Origin: Epiperipatus broadwayi
Lineage: Eukaryota; Onychophora; Udeonychophora; Euonychophora; Peripatidae
Reading direction: 5' to 3'
NCBI GenBank assembly: GCA_028023455.1
Contig: JAQFVV010006341.1
Coordinates: forward strand, 3,038,001-3,102,000
Length of the DNA stretch: 64,000 bases
The notes beneath the pieces were generated by a model. That model was not told the origin of the DNA. It was given only the letters and a program-made list of their open reading frames with translations, and did no database searches. A program made the translations under genes and the position numbers. Below, piece after piece: positions 9,694-21,099 of this stretch; the first letter of the stretch is position 1, and each line of letters begins with the position of its first letter.

Positions 9694-10261
9694 AGATGTA
9701 ATAATATGTTGAATTATTTCCATCATATATCAGTAAATATTGTATGTATAGAAAGTGTTTAAACTTTTCAAATACAAACAACTTGTTAGGAATAACAGAC
9801 AAATGAACAATACTGGTTAGTAATGACACATTTCAAATAGTATTATTCTCCACCCTTCTTCAGGTGTTGCTGGCCTGACCAGTGACAGTATTAGCATAGG
9901 AGTCGAACTCAACACTTTTAGATTCTTGAATACTGAATTTAAGACAAATGCTGTAACTAATTGAGCCTTTGTTAGAATAGTTCAGGTGGCTAACATTCAT
10001 CTTAAATTCTATATTTCAAGAATCTAAAAGTGAGAGTTCAACTTCTATGCTAATACTGTCACTGATCAGATCCAGAAACACTTGAAGAAGAGTGGGAGAT
10101 AATACTACTCGAAATGTGTCATTACCAATCTGTGTTGTTCATTTGTCAGTTATTATTTACAAGTTGTTTGTATTTGAAAAGTTTAAATAAAGTTTAAAAT
10201 TCTCTATACATTCAACATTCACTCGTAGATGATGGAAATAGTCCAACATATTATCACATCT
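9694..10261. repeat. Foldback element FB-B with a tRNA-like head in each arm
   Basis: The outer ends match those of FB-A: AGATGTAATAATATGTTGAATTATTTCC at 9694, and its complement ending CCAACATATTATCACATCT at 10261. The centre is symmetrical too. The tRNA-like block reads on the + strand from about 9979 (AGAATAGTTCAGGTGGCTAACA ... GAGAGTTCAACTTCTATGC) and on the - strand in the left arm. There GAGTCGAACTC near 9900 is the complement of a B box that is closer to consensus than the + copy. The two arms of about 280 bp meet near 9975. FB-A therefore looks like a version that has lost one inner arm. Confidence 0.85.
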
Positions 10262-10429
10262 GTAAACAATGTCTCAAATTTCTGATATTAGAATAGTTTG
10301 GTTTTGGAATTTTAATGCTAAGTGGATGTTGTTGTTTTTTTTATTTGGAAATTTATATTTTTTTAATGATTAAATCTATTTTTGAAAGCAAGATTTTATA
10401 ATTAATAATAAAATTATTTTATTTTTTAG

Positions 10430-10502
10430 GGAGGGAGTTTTTTTTTTAGCAGTTCACGACAGTTTCTTAACTAATGCTGCTACAGTTGATAGAATGAATA
10501 CG
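10430..10502 (+). CDS. POLRMT: POLRMT exon: catalytic VHD motif
   Basis: Bounded by TTTTTTAG and GTAAGC. After the split Lys codon it reads EGVFFLAVHDSFLTNAATV then DRMNT. The HD pair is motif C of T7-like RNA polymerases: the Asp is one of the two metal-binding catalytic carboxylates. The form HDSF resembles T7 and yeast enzymes; vertebrate POLRMT has HDCYWTH here. The Trp-Thr-His that follows HDC in vertebrates is replaced by Leu-Thr-Asn. The exon starts in phase 2 and ends in phase 0, agreeing with both neighbours. The intron before it is about 6.5 kb, mostly transposon-derived. Confidence 0.93.
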
Positions 10503-10571
10503 GTAAGCTTTTCTTTAGTAACTTAAAGAGGTTTTGGTTATTTTAATACAATAGCCTGAATTATTTAAAAA

Positions 10572-11045
10572 GCAAAACCCACTATTCCCAGTGCCATCTC
10601 ATATTGTATGTATAAATGGATTATTCTCCCGTACATGAGGGGTCAGAATGACTAATATGTCAACATGGGTAGGATGACAACCTTGGCACTAACTAGGGCT
10701 TTGAACATTCCATCATCAGATTTTCAATGAAATGGAAGGCTGAAAAGTTGTGAGTTGGAATAGTTTGAAGCCTTTCCATTAAAGTATGAAGATTGTCTAT
10801 CTTAATAGAAAGCTGAATACTGATTATATATATGTGTGAGGATAGTAATCTGGACCAACTGATGATTGCTGGTTTAGCATGAAATACGTATATTGGTGAT
10901 TATTTATCTTTTCAACATGTGTGTGATCAGGTGGCTCAGCAATATGAGATGGCACTGAGAGTAGTGGGTCATGTGAAAGTCTGAGTTTGAATCCCGCCTA
11001 TATTACATATATAAACACAGGTTTTAGCCCATGCAATGTATTAAA
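10572..11045. repeat. Second foldback-type repeat with a different tRNA-like head
   Basis: CCCACTATTCCCAGTGCCAT at 10578 and its extension to 10606 (CTCATATTG) pair with AATATGAGATGGCACTGAGA and GTAGTGGG at 10941-10968. On the + strand the right arm continues as a tRNA-like unit. TGGCTCAGCAA near 10932 resembles an A box, and GAGTTTGAATCCCGCC at 10983-10998 resembles a B box with a 3' CCCGCC. The middle (10610-10930) is AT-richer filler without coding capacity. It shares no sequence with FB-A or FB-B, so two independent tRNA-derived families show the same arrangement. Boundaries are approximate. Confidence 0.65.
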
Positions 11046-12689
11046 AAGCAAAAGAAAAATTTAAAATATATGAAAGATTTATACAAAAAAAGATTAGTGG
11101 TAATTTATTGAATATTCAAATTCTACATTAATGTTGAACTTTTGAAACTGATCCAATGTATCATACATATATAGTTGTGATAAGGGAACTTAACTCTAGT
11201 ACTTATGGTCATCCAAAGGTACTGAAAAATGAAAATTTTATTAAATTGCTGTAGTTAACTCATATTTACTTTTTTCCTAATCTAAGTTTTGCTTCAAAAT
11301 TATGCTCCATTGGTAAAAAAGATACAGATGGTTATATATTTTTTTCGCCTGACAAAGATTTAAATAGATTAATTCACAAAAAATTGAAGTATCTACAACT
11401 ATCAAGTCTGCATTTGTTTTCCATTTTTAAAAAACATAAAAAAGGATGATGTTCTTTTGAACCTATTGTTATTTTCTTGTTTAGTAAATAAATTTCTTTA
11501 AAAGTTTCTGTGTTTTCTGCTATTAAGTTATCAGAGAAGAAAATAGAAACCAAACAGTGTTTTTTCAAACTGAAGATTATGATCCAGGTTTGATTAATTG
11601 CAATCAGCACTATTTAAAATAATGAATAAAATATAGTAAGAGTTTTAAATTATTATTAAAAACAAAGTATTGCAGTAAACATTAAATGAATTTAAGAGAG
11701 ACTTTGGGGGAAATGAGCTGCAAACCTTCTTTTAATGAGTTGATGCAGATCTGATTAGCAGATATAGAAAAAAATCTATCAACGTGGCTGACTATTGCTT
11801 CTGTAAAGTCTTATTCATTTTCTTCAGGGCTAAAATATCCTTTGCTATGATCAAAAGAAATTCTCCTAATGGAGGACTTCTTCACAGTATTTCCTAAAGT
11901 ATATATACACTTTATCGTATAATATTTGTTTTAAAACAGTTAAAATGTATAATAAACAGACATTTTAAAAAAAAAATTTGATTTCATCAAAGCACTAAAT
12001 AGAATTGGGTTTACTTTGATTATTGCAGCTTTTTTTTAAAAGTATAAAAGTTTGCCTTTAATTTTTGTAATGGATCTTTATTACTTATTTACGGTGTTTA
12101 CTTTAGAAATAGTTTTAATGAACATAAAATCCGTCGAGATTATTACCACTTGATTTTAGTCAGCTTAGTGAAAATAATTTCCAAAATGGAACGTTGTATT
12201 AATAAACTTTTCAACAAATGTATGTATTCAGTACATTAAATATAGGATTACAAATAGAGAAATACATTTATGAATAAGTAAAAGTATTTTTAAAAGTAAC
12301 AGGAAAATAAAACTGTGGAAGGAAACAAAAGTGTAGTTAAAGAATGTAATTAAAAATAGTTAAGAAATGGTGACCATGTGATGCTCAGTGGTTTAAAAAT
12401 AGTTAAAATTATTTATTAGATAATGAAAAGTTAAAGAATATTATTATTTAAGAGGGAAAAAAGAACTGAATTAAAAATGTCCTTTTTTCTATTTTGATTA
12501 AATCGTGATTCCAAATTACAGATCTGATTGATTAAATCCAACTCAAAAAAATAATTTATATAGAACTGGTGTGACAGTACTCTGGTCTTTTTTTTCTATT
12601 GACTTTATTTAATGTTTTTTATAAGCTTTTGAACAAACTGATTTTAAAATGTATTAATAGAAAATTTTTTTTTTATTTTAAGTAACACA
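11046..12689. other. Intron sequence, no gene seen
   Basis: No exon or known transposon domain was read. A 78-codon - strand frame (11374-11610) has no family resemblance. Near 12368 the 30-bp motif ATGGTGACCATGTGATGCTCAGTGGTTT recurs, the same one that follows MITE T copies, but without a MITE beside it. Confidence 0.45.
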
Positions 12690-13770
12690 CTTTATTAAAT
12701 CACAACATATTTACATAATTACAAGATCAATTTTTAGTACAGACAAAAAAAAAAAAAGAACAGTATTATCCTTCACTTGTCCATTATACACATTGCAACA
12801 CGTTCACTTAATTCTCCTGTTACCTGTTCATTGTTTACGATTTAGACCCTTTTTCTTTAACAACATTACCCTTCTTTATTTTATGTTTTACTCCCAGATT
12901 TCACATCTGGGAGAGAATTGCTCTCTCATAGATGTTGGAAGGTTTTTTGGGGCCACTATTTTAGGCATAAGTTGAAGTAGTTCTCCCAATCTCTATCCAT
13001 TTTTTTTAACCAATTGAATTTCTTATTATCAAATAAAAGTGAACATCTTATTGCCCACAATGATTTCAATGTATGGATCATTACATTCGCGATTGTGCGG
13101 GTTAAAGTTTATAACATATTTTTTCATAAGATATTTGAGATTTATTATAGGCCTGTGAAAGACCTTCATTCTAATTTCTCTAAAGGCGTAGCATTCTTCA
13201 AATAAGTGCATAAAAGTTTCATTGTGCCTCTTACACATAATGCAGGTTTCATTCAAACTCAATCCCAGTCTTTTATTAATATAGGTAGTTGTAGGTAGAA
13301 TCCCATTGATTAACTTAAAAATAAATCTCATTGATGTCTGAGGTATATATATTGAGTGAAATTTTTTTAATACATTTTTCATTGAACAACTCAACCAATT
13401 ATTTTCATTTTGATAATTTGCTTTTTTTAAATCTTTATATCTAATACCATCTAGGGTGGTTACATTAAGTTCATCTTGCAAATCTTTATATGCCATCAAC
13501 GTGTCAGTAAGATACGATCTTTTTTCAGCTCCCAATCCATTAATAATAAATATGTCACCATTTGGGAGATTAAATGACTGATCCTTGGCTACATTCATAT
13601 AAGCTCTAGCAGTCACAAATTGAACATAAGCTTTTGGGTCAATTAAATTGAGACCACCCTTATTTATTGGAAGCTGTAAAAGCGAGGTCATAATGTTTTT
13701 GGGAGAATAAATATAATCAAACTTGCATTTGACTTCCTGATTTATTTGTTGAGAAAAAATTGTTAAAAGA
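12690..13770 (-). pseudogene. 3' end of a LINE on the - strand (post-RT domain and zinc motif)
   Basis: A long open stretch runs on the - strand from about 13770 to 13029, over 240 codons without a stop. It contains LQLPINKGGLNLIDPKAYVQ (the 'P...GGLGL.D...' block after the reverse transcriptase). It also has FIFKLINGILPTTTYINKR followed by CIMCKRHNETFMHLFEEC. The last part is the zf-RVT pattern C-x2-C...H-x4-C seen at the C-terminus of L1/Tx1-type and some other LINEs. The reverse transcriptase core and 5' half are missing to the right, so the copy is 5'-truncated. The 3' part continues to an A/T-rich tail near 12745. The long uninterrupted frame suggests a younger insertion than the RTE copy at 5345. 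Clade uncertain. Confidence 0.8.
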
Positions 13771-16244
13771 AATTAGGATTACAGTATATAGAATTTGTTT
13801 TACATTGTTAATGTTTTTTTGTTTTCTACTAATATTTTTTTTTATATTGAATTATTATATAAAGTGCTATAAAGATAGATAATTTGATGAAATCATTGTT
13901 TTTCCCTATTACACACACGTGTGTGTGGGTATAGACATGTGTCTAATGAGGTTTGACATAAAATAGCATTTCTTACTGTTATTGTAGGATGTATCTAAAA
14001 ACGTTTTAAAATATTCTCGTCTAGAACATGCATATTTTGAATCTTTTTTTACTGACACATAACATAAGCTTAAATTATGAGTAATTTTTTTTTTTTTGTT
14101 AATTTCAAATAAGCAACACTGATAAGCAATTTTCAAATATATCAGTGTTAGTTATTCGTTCACAACCAAGTCCATTCCATGAGTTTGTGCTGCATAGGTG
14201 CAAACATTTTTTCCCCTTCCTCTTCCATTTAAGATTAAAAGATTCCAAAGTATAATAGCATATTGCAAATCATTTTATTAAACTGAAAATTAAGATGATT
14301 GTATATTGAAATAAAAAACACAAATAGTAAAAAACCCATATTTTTATTTATTTCTTATAGAGTATTGCTTTAATTTCCATTACAGAAAAATCTTTTATAT
14401 CTTCTAAATCTAAATGACTCCATATTTCATTTTCTGGATTTGATAAATTTTTTTGTGATATATTTGGTTGTGATTCTTTATTAGTTTAATTTTGGAAAGA
14501 ATCTTTCTCCCGAAGCAACCATTAATGATATTATTAAATAAATATATAAAACTATTACCAAAGTTGGAAATAATGCTGTTAAAATTATTTTCAAATATAA
14601 ATTGTAAAATATGAATAAATACTTCATTGTATTATTTATGCTGCCCAGTTTCATTGTCTCCTTTATACCTTCGTATGGAATGGGCCTGTTCACAACAAAT
14701 CCCATACACCGGTTTTCTAAGCATTATATTTTCTGTTTTGTTTTTTAATTATTTATAAGCAGTCTTTTCCTTTGGATCACCTGGTCCATTTATTCTCACC
14801 GTTACATTAGTTTCCTTCAAATTATCCATCACTGTTCCTTTATCTCAAAGAAAAATCCATTTCCTGATTTAAATACTTTTAATAAATAATATAAAGTTTT
14901 AAATTTCTGATTGTATCAATCCAAGTTATCTTGCAAATTTACATGATGAACATTTCTCCAAACAAAACATTTAATGAGATTATAAAAAAAAAAATCAACT
15001 TTTAATGTCTATAGAATAATTTATTATTAAAAGCTTGTTGGTCATAGAATTTTTCATTCTGATTTCTTTTTTTGGTTGTCATCTTTTGAAATATTCAATA
15101 AAAGCTGTCGTCAATTGTGTGCTCTACTTTTATATTTGAATTCTTTTACAATTTTTGTAAATTTAATTTTTCTACGTTTATCTTCTTAAACATCTCCAAT
15201 TCTGTTTCATAACTTGTTCATATTTGAGTCATTAGCAGTTTACTAAAGGAAATCCAATATTAATTCCATTTTTATCCTTCTAAGACTATTTTCTTTGTAT
15301 TCACATCTTTTATCATTTATTTAGTACCTATTCTTACATTTTCAAGCATTAAACTGCTAATGGGTCCAAAAATGCATTTTAATCAACTAGATCTCTTCAA
15401 TCCAAGTTCCAGTCATTTCTTTAAATGCCACATAACATTGTTTTGTATTTATTGGTCTACGTGTTTTTTTAACAAGCCCTTACATGAATCATTAAGATTG
15501 ATAATAAATTGAAAGTTTGCTAGTCTTTCACATGCGCAATTATAACTGAGACAGCCAATCAGATTTTAAACAATCAAGCTTAGACACAAGACAGAGATTT
15601 TGATAGAAAAGGTTGATACCAACCTTTTCTAAACTTAACTTTTATATATATAAACCAGTCTTAAGCATCTTAGCCTGAAAGCTTTAAATATATAAACATA
15701 TACACTTATCATTCATTGTGTTATTAATATAAGATATTACGGCACGAAATCTCAGATTTACTATACTGCAATTTTTATAGCAGCAACGTATGTAAATAAT
15801 ATTTGTCTAAATCGCATGTTGTTAAAAACTGATAATAAATTGAATTATTAAGGTAAGAATTATTACATTCTATTTAATCTTTAATATAGTCTCCAATAAA
15901 GTTCCAACATATGTCCAGTGTGATTTATATAGGTGTATGGTAAGGTCTGTATTCATTCAGCTTTTATATTTCTATGTATTTCAAAATATCTGTCAAATAA
16001 TAGAAGTCCATATGAAACATTTTTTTCAAGATCAAAAGAATGTTATTTATTCTTTCTAATATCCTTTAATGATTTGCCTCTTTCTTATGTAAACTGGTCT
16101 ATTTCTCAGAATTATCACTATTAATTGCACATGGAATTATTGTGCTACAATCTTTTAATTTTAGCTATAATCTTTTCTGACATAAATAATAGAATAAGTT
16201 TAAAATCTATTTTTTTGAACATAATGTTTTTTACAATTTTTTAG
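13771..16244. other. Intron sequence, one perfect hairpin
   Basis: No exon or transposon protein was recognised. Around 14145-14175 and 14670-14700 there is a weak inverted similarity (CAACCAAGTCCATTCCAT and ATGGAATGGGCCTGTTCACAAC) that may be the ends of an old element. Confidence in that is low. Confidence 0.4.
15605..15630. repeat. Perfect 11-bp stem with 4-base loop
   Basis: AGAAAAGGTTG and CAACCTTTTCT flank the loop ATAC. It lies deep in an intron, about 600 bases before the next exon. It could be a chance palindrome or the core of an old inverted repeat. Confidence 0.6.
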
Positions 16245-16336
16245 ATTTGTCGGAAGCAGTTTGTCAAGCTTCATAATCAACCGTTGTTAGATAATCTTTC
16301 ACAGCAAATGATTGATAAGTTCGATTTCACTGACAG
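16245..16336 (+). CDS. POLRMT: POLRMT exon: ICRKQFVKLH block
   Basis: Bounded by AATTTTTTAG and GTAATT. It reads ICRKQFVKLHNQPLLDNL then SQQMIDKFDFTD, matching the 'CREQFV.LHSQPIL..LS..L...' helix region that follows motif C in mitochondrial RNA polymerases. It ends after two bases of a Ser codon, which the next exon completes. No internal stop. The strong match to the family rules out a processed pseudogene, because the flanking introns are present. Confidence 0.93.
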
Positions 16337-17569
16337 GTAATTAATGTTTTTAGATATGATAAATTTCACTTATGGTTTTTCTAAATTATATATTAATTTT
16401 TTATATATTTTTTTTGTTTTGGATATAGTTTGTCATGAACTTTACTTCATTTCAAACTCTTTTTTTTTAACTGTTTAAAATATTTATACTTAAGAACTGC
16501 TCAAAAAGTAAGCATTAATTACATACATTAATTTAACTTTGAGCTTTAGTATTTAATTGCTATTAATATTGAGATATTAGTTGCAACATGTGGCATTTTT
16601 TGCATGCCTTAAGCATAAAACTCTAATGTCAGTTAATTTATTCACTTCTTTATTATCATTATCATTCTAACTGTTCAAGAATTTGTTCATTTACATGAAA
16701 GGTGCAAAAAGTTTTGATCACTCAAATTTTGTTTCTAGTAATTTTTTTCTCCTGTGTTGAAATTTAAATAATCTGTGGAATTGTATGATAAAAGAAAGGC
16801 AAAAGATTGCATCTGTTTTTAAGATAACTATCTTAGAGTATGTTACAAAATAAAATCATAAAACTTTTATTTTCCAAATTCTTATCATGAATTAAACTCT
16901 ATAAACAAAGACAGGTTGAAATAAGTAGGCAAATACCATATAGAACCAAATAATATGACTTGATCATCATCTTTGTTTGCTAATATAACATTATAGCACG
17001 TCACATTTAAATGTCCAGCGTGTAACAGTCAAATCTTTCTCATGGTTTTCTCTCAGAGCTATTCGCAGTGCTGCCCCCAGACCAATGCTTGTATTATATA
17101 CTTCTATAGTTTAACTATTCACAACGAAACTTTAATGGTACCAGCATGTTTGGATGACAAATTACATCATGAAATATGAAAGTATGTTTTGTTCTTAATA
17201 GATTGTCTTCAATGGTCTCCCTGCTATCATGAAATCTTATAAAGTATTTGAAAATATTCGTACAGTTTTTGGCTTTATTGCTACTCACAAGATGAATCAT
17301 TCTAAATATTTCAGTAGTATCTTTGTCCAATTTAAAATAAAATTTAATATTAATGCACCATCAAATTTTTTAGGGAAATACATAACACATGCATTTATTG
17401 GGAGATGGCACTGTAGGCAGCTTGGAGAATCTGTTACTAATCAGCTCACTGGGATACGCTGTGCATATAAGCTTTTATGCATTTTTTTCCATATATACTT
17501 ACTTTTGAATATTTCTTCTAATTGTAATTCTTTATGTTTCAATGATTATTTTTATTTTGCTTCTTTTAG

Positions 17570-17649
17570 TGAAATTTCTTCTCTAGAAACTGCAATAGCT
17601 GTTAGAAAAAAACATCTTGCTATCAATTTAAAATCTGTTCCTGACAGAG
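17570..17649 (+). CDS. POLRMT: POLRMT penultimate exon
   Basis: Bounded by CTTCTTTTAG and GTAATT. It reads SEISSLETAIAV then RKKHLAINLKSVPDR. In the family this segment is poorly conserved and links the conserved helices to the C-terminal 'P..G.F....V..S.YFFS' tail; the Pro followed by Asp-Arg-Gly fits the '.VP.KGDF' start of that tail. Assignment rests on exact splice phase on both sides, position and the Pro-x-x-Gly pattern. A 149-codon frame reading through from the upstream intron (17229-17678) is a by-product of this exon being open. Confidence 0.85.
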
Positions 17650-17728
17650 GTAATTTTTTAAAGTATGTAATAAAATAATTAAAGGAGAATTTTCTACCAA
17701 TTTATTATTGTCGTTTTTTTTTTTTTAG

Positions 17729-17778
17729 GTTCTTTTAATATTGAAAATGTTCTTCAATCAATCTACTTTTTCAGTTGA
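17729..17778 (+). CDS. POLRMT: POLRMT last exon, C-terminus YFFS and stop
   Basis: Opened by a T-rich tract ending TTTTTTAG. It reads GSFNIENVLQSIYFFS and then TGA at 17776-17778. The pattern G-x-F-(D/N)-(L/I)-E-x-V-x-x-S-x-YFFS is the diagnostic end of metazoan POLRMT, where the final aromatic residues pack against the active site. With the five upstream exons this gives 154 codons and a stop, all in one consistent frame. Confidence 0.94.
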
Positions 17779-17833
17779 TTTCCTGCCTGTAAATTTCTGT
17801 ATCATATTAAACTTTTTTTTAATTATAAAATTT

Positions 17834-17839
17834 AATAAA
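17834..17839 (+). terminator. Candidate POLRMT polyadenylation signal AATAAA
   Basis: AATAAA sits 56 bases after the stop codon. In DNA this AT-rich the hexamer is common by chance, so only its position supports it. The 3' UTR would be short. Confidence 0.45.
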
Positions 17840-18275
17840 TAAGCAGTTTTGTTTTTGTTAAACATACTATCAAAATATCTCTTCTACTTGAGAAAATGAT
17901 TCAATCAATGAGTTTGTAGTATTAAAATAACATTAGAGATATTTATCTTTTTAAATTCTTAACTTAATTATATTCATTGCATTTCACAAGATTTTTATTA
18001 GATATTCTTTTTGAAAAAGAATTAGCAAAAAAAAAAAAAACTTTTTACAGATTTTAGATCAAAAATTTGATTGATTTATAGCAAAAGATTTTAATAATTT
18101 CTATTGAATCACATGAACTATAAATATTGATTTGAATTAAAATTATTTCTCAGATTTGACAGAATAAAACATTAACAATATTTAATTGTACACACTTTCT
18201 TCTACTTATTATGACACTTGTCTGCACTCACTATCATAATTGAACTCACTTAATAAAATTAGTTCCTAAAACAGG
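17840..18275. other. Sequence downstream of POLRMT, no gene seen
   Basis: AT-rich with A/T homopolymers; nothing recognised on either strand. Confidence 0.45.
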
Positions 18276-18427
18276 CAAAACTCTCCATATAGTAGTGCCA
18301 CTCAGTGCAAGCTAGAGTAATCAATGGATGCCAGAAGACTTCCATAAAATCCCTATCTAGTGCCTACTCATCCATTGATTACTCTGGCTTGCACTGAGTG
18401 GCACTACTGTATGGAGAGTTTTGCCTG
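18276..18427. repeat. Palindromic MITE T-3, short form
   Basis: AGGCAAAACTCTCCATATAG on the left pairs with CTATATGG-type complement CTGTATGGAGAGTTTTGCCT on the right. The pairing continues through GTGCCACTCAGTGCAAGC / GCTTGCACTGAGTGGCAC and TAATCAATGGATG / CATCCATTGATTA. Only about 35 bases separate the arms, so the centre seen in T-1 is deleted. It is followed near 18460 by the motif ATGGTGATCATGTGATGTTT. Confidence 0.85.
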
Positions 18428-18479
18428 TTTTAATAACAGTTATAAGCAAGCATAAGAAATGGTGATCATGTGATGTTTA

Positions 18480-21099
18480 GTGGTTTAAAATTAGTTTCTG
18501 TACCACCTGCCATTGCAAGTGAGATGATTGAGAAGTCTGTTGCCCAGCCAACGGATATATTTGGGATTGTGGTAAAGTTTATATTTTGCAAATCTCTCAG
18601 TGCTTTGCAACTAATGACCACTCAAAGCAAATTATTACACAATTTCATTGAAAAAGATCATAAAAAATTAGTGCTCTATAAGAATGGATGCTGTGTGTGA
18701 TGATATAGAAGTAAGTTAATGCAGCGTTGGAATGGATATGGATTGTAGCGATGTCAAGAAATAAGTTAATTCAACATTGGAATGAATGCTGGATGTGCGT
18801 CTTAGCTCACTCATCCCTGGAGTAAGAATAACAAATTTAGTATGGATTATTATTATTATTTTTTTTTTAGAACACAAAGATCACAGTGACTCAAATTTCA
18901 ATGTATACAATTTAATATACATGTTAATATATACTTTTATAATATATTGAAGTGATATTTATATATGCTTCATGTCAGTAATTTAAAAATTAGAAGTTTG
19001 TTTTAAAAGTAAAGATTTTAAACAATTTTAATAAATAAAAAGTCTATATACAATTTATATGCACAGATAAATGTATACAGCATGATTAATTAAAGGCAAG
19101 ATATTTCTTTTATCAACATTTGTAAAGGTATTTTATAATTATAAAGTGGAAATGGTATTTTTTTAGAAAATGTAATTAAAATTCTTATAAACAGATTGAT
19201 TAAGGAGATAAGTGTTTGATATAATTTAGTCTGGTAATCCCTTTTAAAGATAAAATTTTGTAAATGTCATGATTGGACAAATAAGCCATGAACGAAAATG
19301 ATGTTTAAGAGTTATCTACCACCAATATGCCAATGGATTGAAACAACTGATGATGGATCTGATTTTGCTGATAAGCTAACTCCAGAAACTATAAAGAGGG
19401 ATTATAAATCATATTTGATTACTGCTGCTGATTAGTTCTTGATTGTGCCTTCAATATACTCATCGTGCTTGGTGTTAAAAATACAGTGGAAGAGTAGAAA
19501 AACTGCAATCTGCTTCACTCTTACTAGTTGTTAGAATGCAGGTTGAAGATTCAGAGAGAAGTACAGAAAGGAGCCATCAGCTAATGTAGAAACAGCATTG
19601 TGTTTATTATATGCCTAAACTTCAAATGTGTACTGCCATGGGGAGAAATCAGCTATCAATCAACAAGTAAACTACAGTCAGATATTACCTGATTAAAACC
19701 TACAGCTGCCATAGCTATGGTTGAACAACTGAAATCCGTTAAAAGTATACCAATATTTGAAATCCAAATTCCAACTCTTAGTGATGAAAGGGAATGAACT
19801 TTAAAATATATTCTTATAGTAATAACATTAAGTATTTATCTCCATTATCCTGAAATTATTTTATAAATTATCGTTATTATTGATTTTGTAAATCTGTTTA
19901 GAAACCAGTATGACAGGAGTTTGTTGTTTTGTTTTAGTTAATCATGCTACAATTCAGGTGGTGTAAATTTAAAAGAAGAAGAATTTTTTATAGAAAGCAT
20001 ATTATCACAATCTCTGGCCATGCTTTTAAAGACTTAGTATTTTAAAACCAACCATTTTCACTATCTGAAATTTTAAAACAGGATGCATAGACATATTAAT
20101 ATTATTTTTTAGTAACTTTTAATAGTCCACAGTTTTAAGCAAACTACCCTCCAGTTTTGAGGACGGGTAATTTAGGTGTGTTGATATAAGTGAACTGCTG
20201 TAACTTTATTTCGGACTGTTTTGTTTATATATGAGATTCATTCATAAGTGTTTTATTTATTCCTAAATAATTGTTATACCCTTGTGACTGCTGGTCACTC
20301 TTACGCTTAGTATCTTCGTAATAGTACACGATGGACAAAAATTCCTATTGTATAGTGTATTCCTAGCTCACATGCATATATTTATTCAAAAATAATGTAA
20401 CACAGATGTTGCCTCTTATATTTGTACACATGGTGTTTAGTTAATTGCCTGTATTACAGTCTGAAAGTATTTATAGTAGTCCAGTTCTTTAAATAATTAA
20501 TGAGTACAGCGTGTCCTCAAATTGTAGGTTTATTAATCTTAAAACTGTAATAATAAATAGTTGTAATTGTTGGTCTATGCAGCAAGTTTATCTCTATTCA
20601 GAAACAATTGAGAATATATTATTCCGTGTATTATCTGTGCATAAACTTAAATCATTGAATCCATAAATAACTAATTATACTAATCTGTTTATAAGTTGTC
20701 AGGGCAGTCGGTTTATGCTATTGTGTGTGTTGTAAAATTATATAAGTATAAATAAATTGTAGTGTCATTATTTTAGCATTTGCCATTATTTTGTAATCAA
20801 TAATTTAATTAAAATATGATAGAGACTCTCATGTATCTAGCTGATCTTAGCAGGCTATAAAAGGAAAATGTTGTTTATTCTTTGATACTGGAATGTGGAG
20901 TTCCCATGAAAATTGCCCTTGGGTGAGCTGTACATTTAGACAGAACAATATATAAATACACGAATCAAACGTTATTCTAATTTATATAACCTGAATGCAG
21001 CTAACTAGGAATAAGTCTATTCATTACCGAGTCTATTCACTAATATTAAATACTAAATACAGTACATTTACTCTTACCGTCACCACTGTCTTTTAAGCC
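18480..21099. other. Unassigned region, possible old transposon remains
   Basis: No host exon was recognised. At 18710-18790 two units of about 50 bases (AAGTAAGTTAATGCAGCGTTGGAATGGAT and AAATAAGTTAATTCAACATTGGAATGAAT) form a diverged tandem pair. At 18495-18700 there is a 70-codon open stretch without family resemblance. From 20130 to 21100 nothing is recognised; the part nearest 21100 may belong to the 3' LTR of gypsy element A. Confidence 0.4.
19301..19435 (+). pseudogene. Unrecognised 44-residue coding-like fragment
   Basis: An ATG-started frame of 44 codons before a TAG contains ICQWIETTDDGSDFADKL then TPETIKRDYKSYLITAAD. Its composition (Asp, Thr, Trp and few Asn/Lys/Ile/Phe runs) is unlike the random frames of this AT-rich DNA, so it may be a remnant of a transposon or host protein. 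No family is recognised and no splice sites frame it convincingly. Confidence 0.3.

Noticed and set aside
11374-11610. 78-codon - strand frame in a POLRMT intron
   Set aside because: No recognisable motif, composition like other chance frames in this AT-rich DNA, and no promoter or splice context.
14145-14710. Inverted similarity around CCATTCCAT / ATGGAATGG as a DNA transposon
   Set aside because: The match is short and imperfect, with no target duplication and no second copy in the window.
17229-17678. 149-codon frame as a separate gene
   Set aside because: It reads through intron sequence into the penultimate POLRMT exon, has no family match of its own upstream of 17570, and passes a good splice acceptor.
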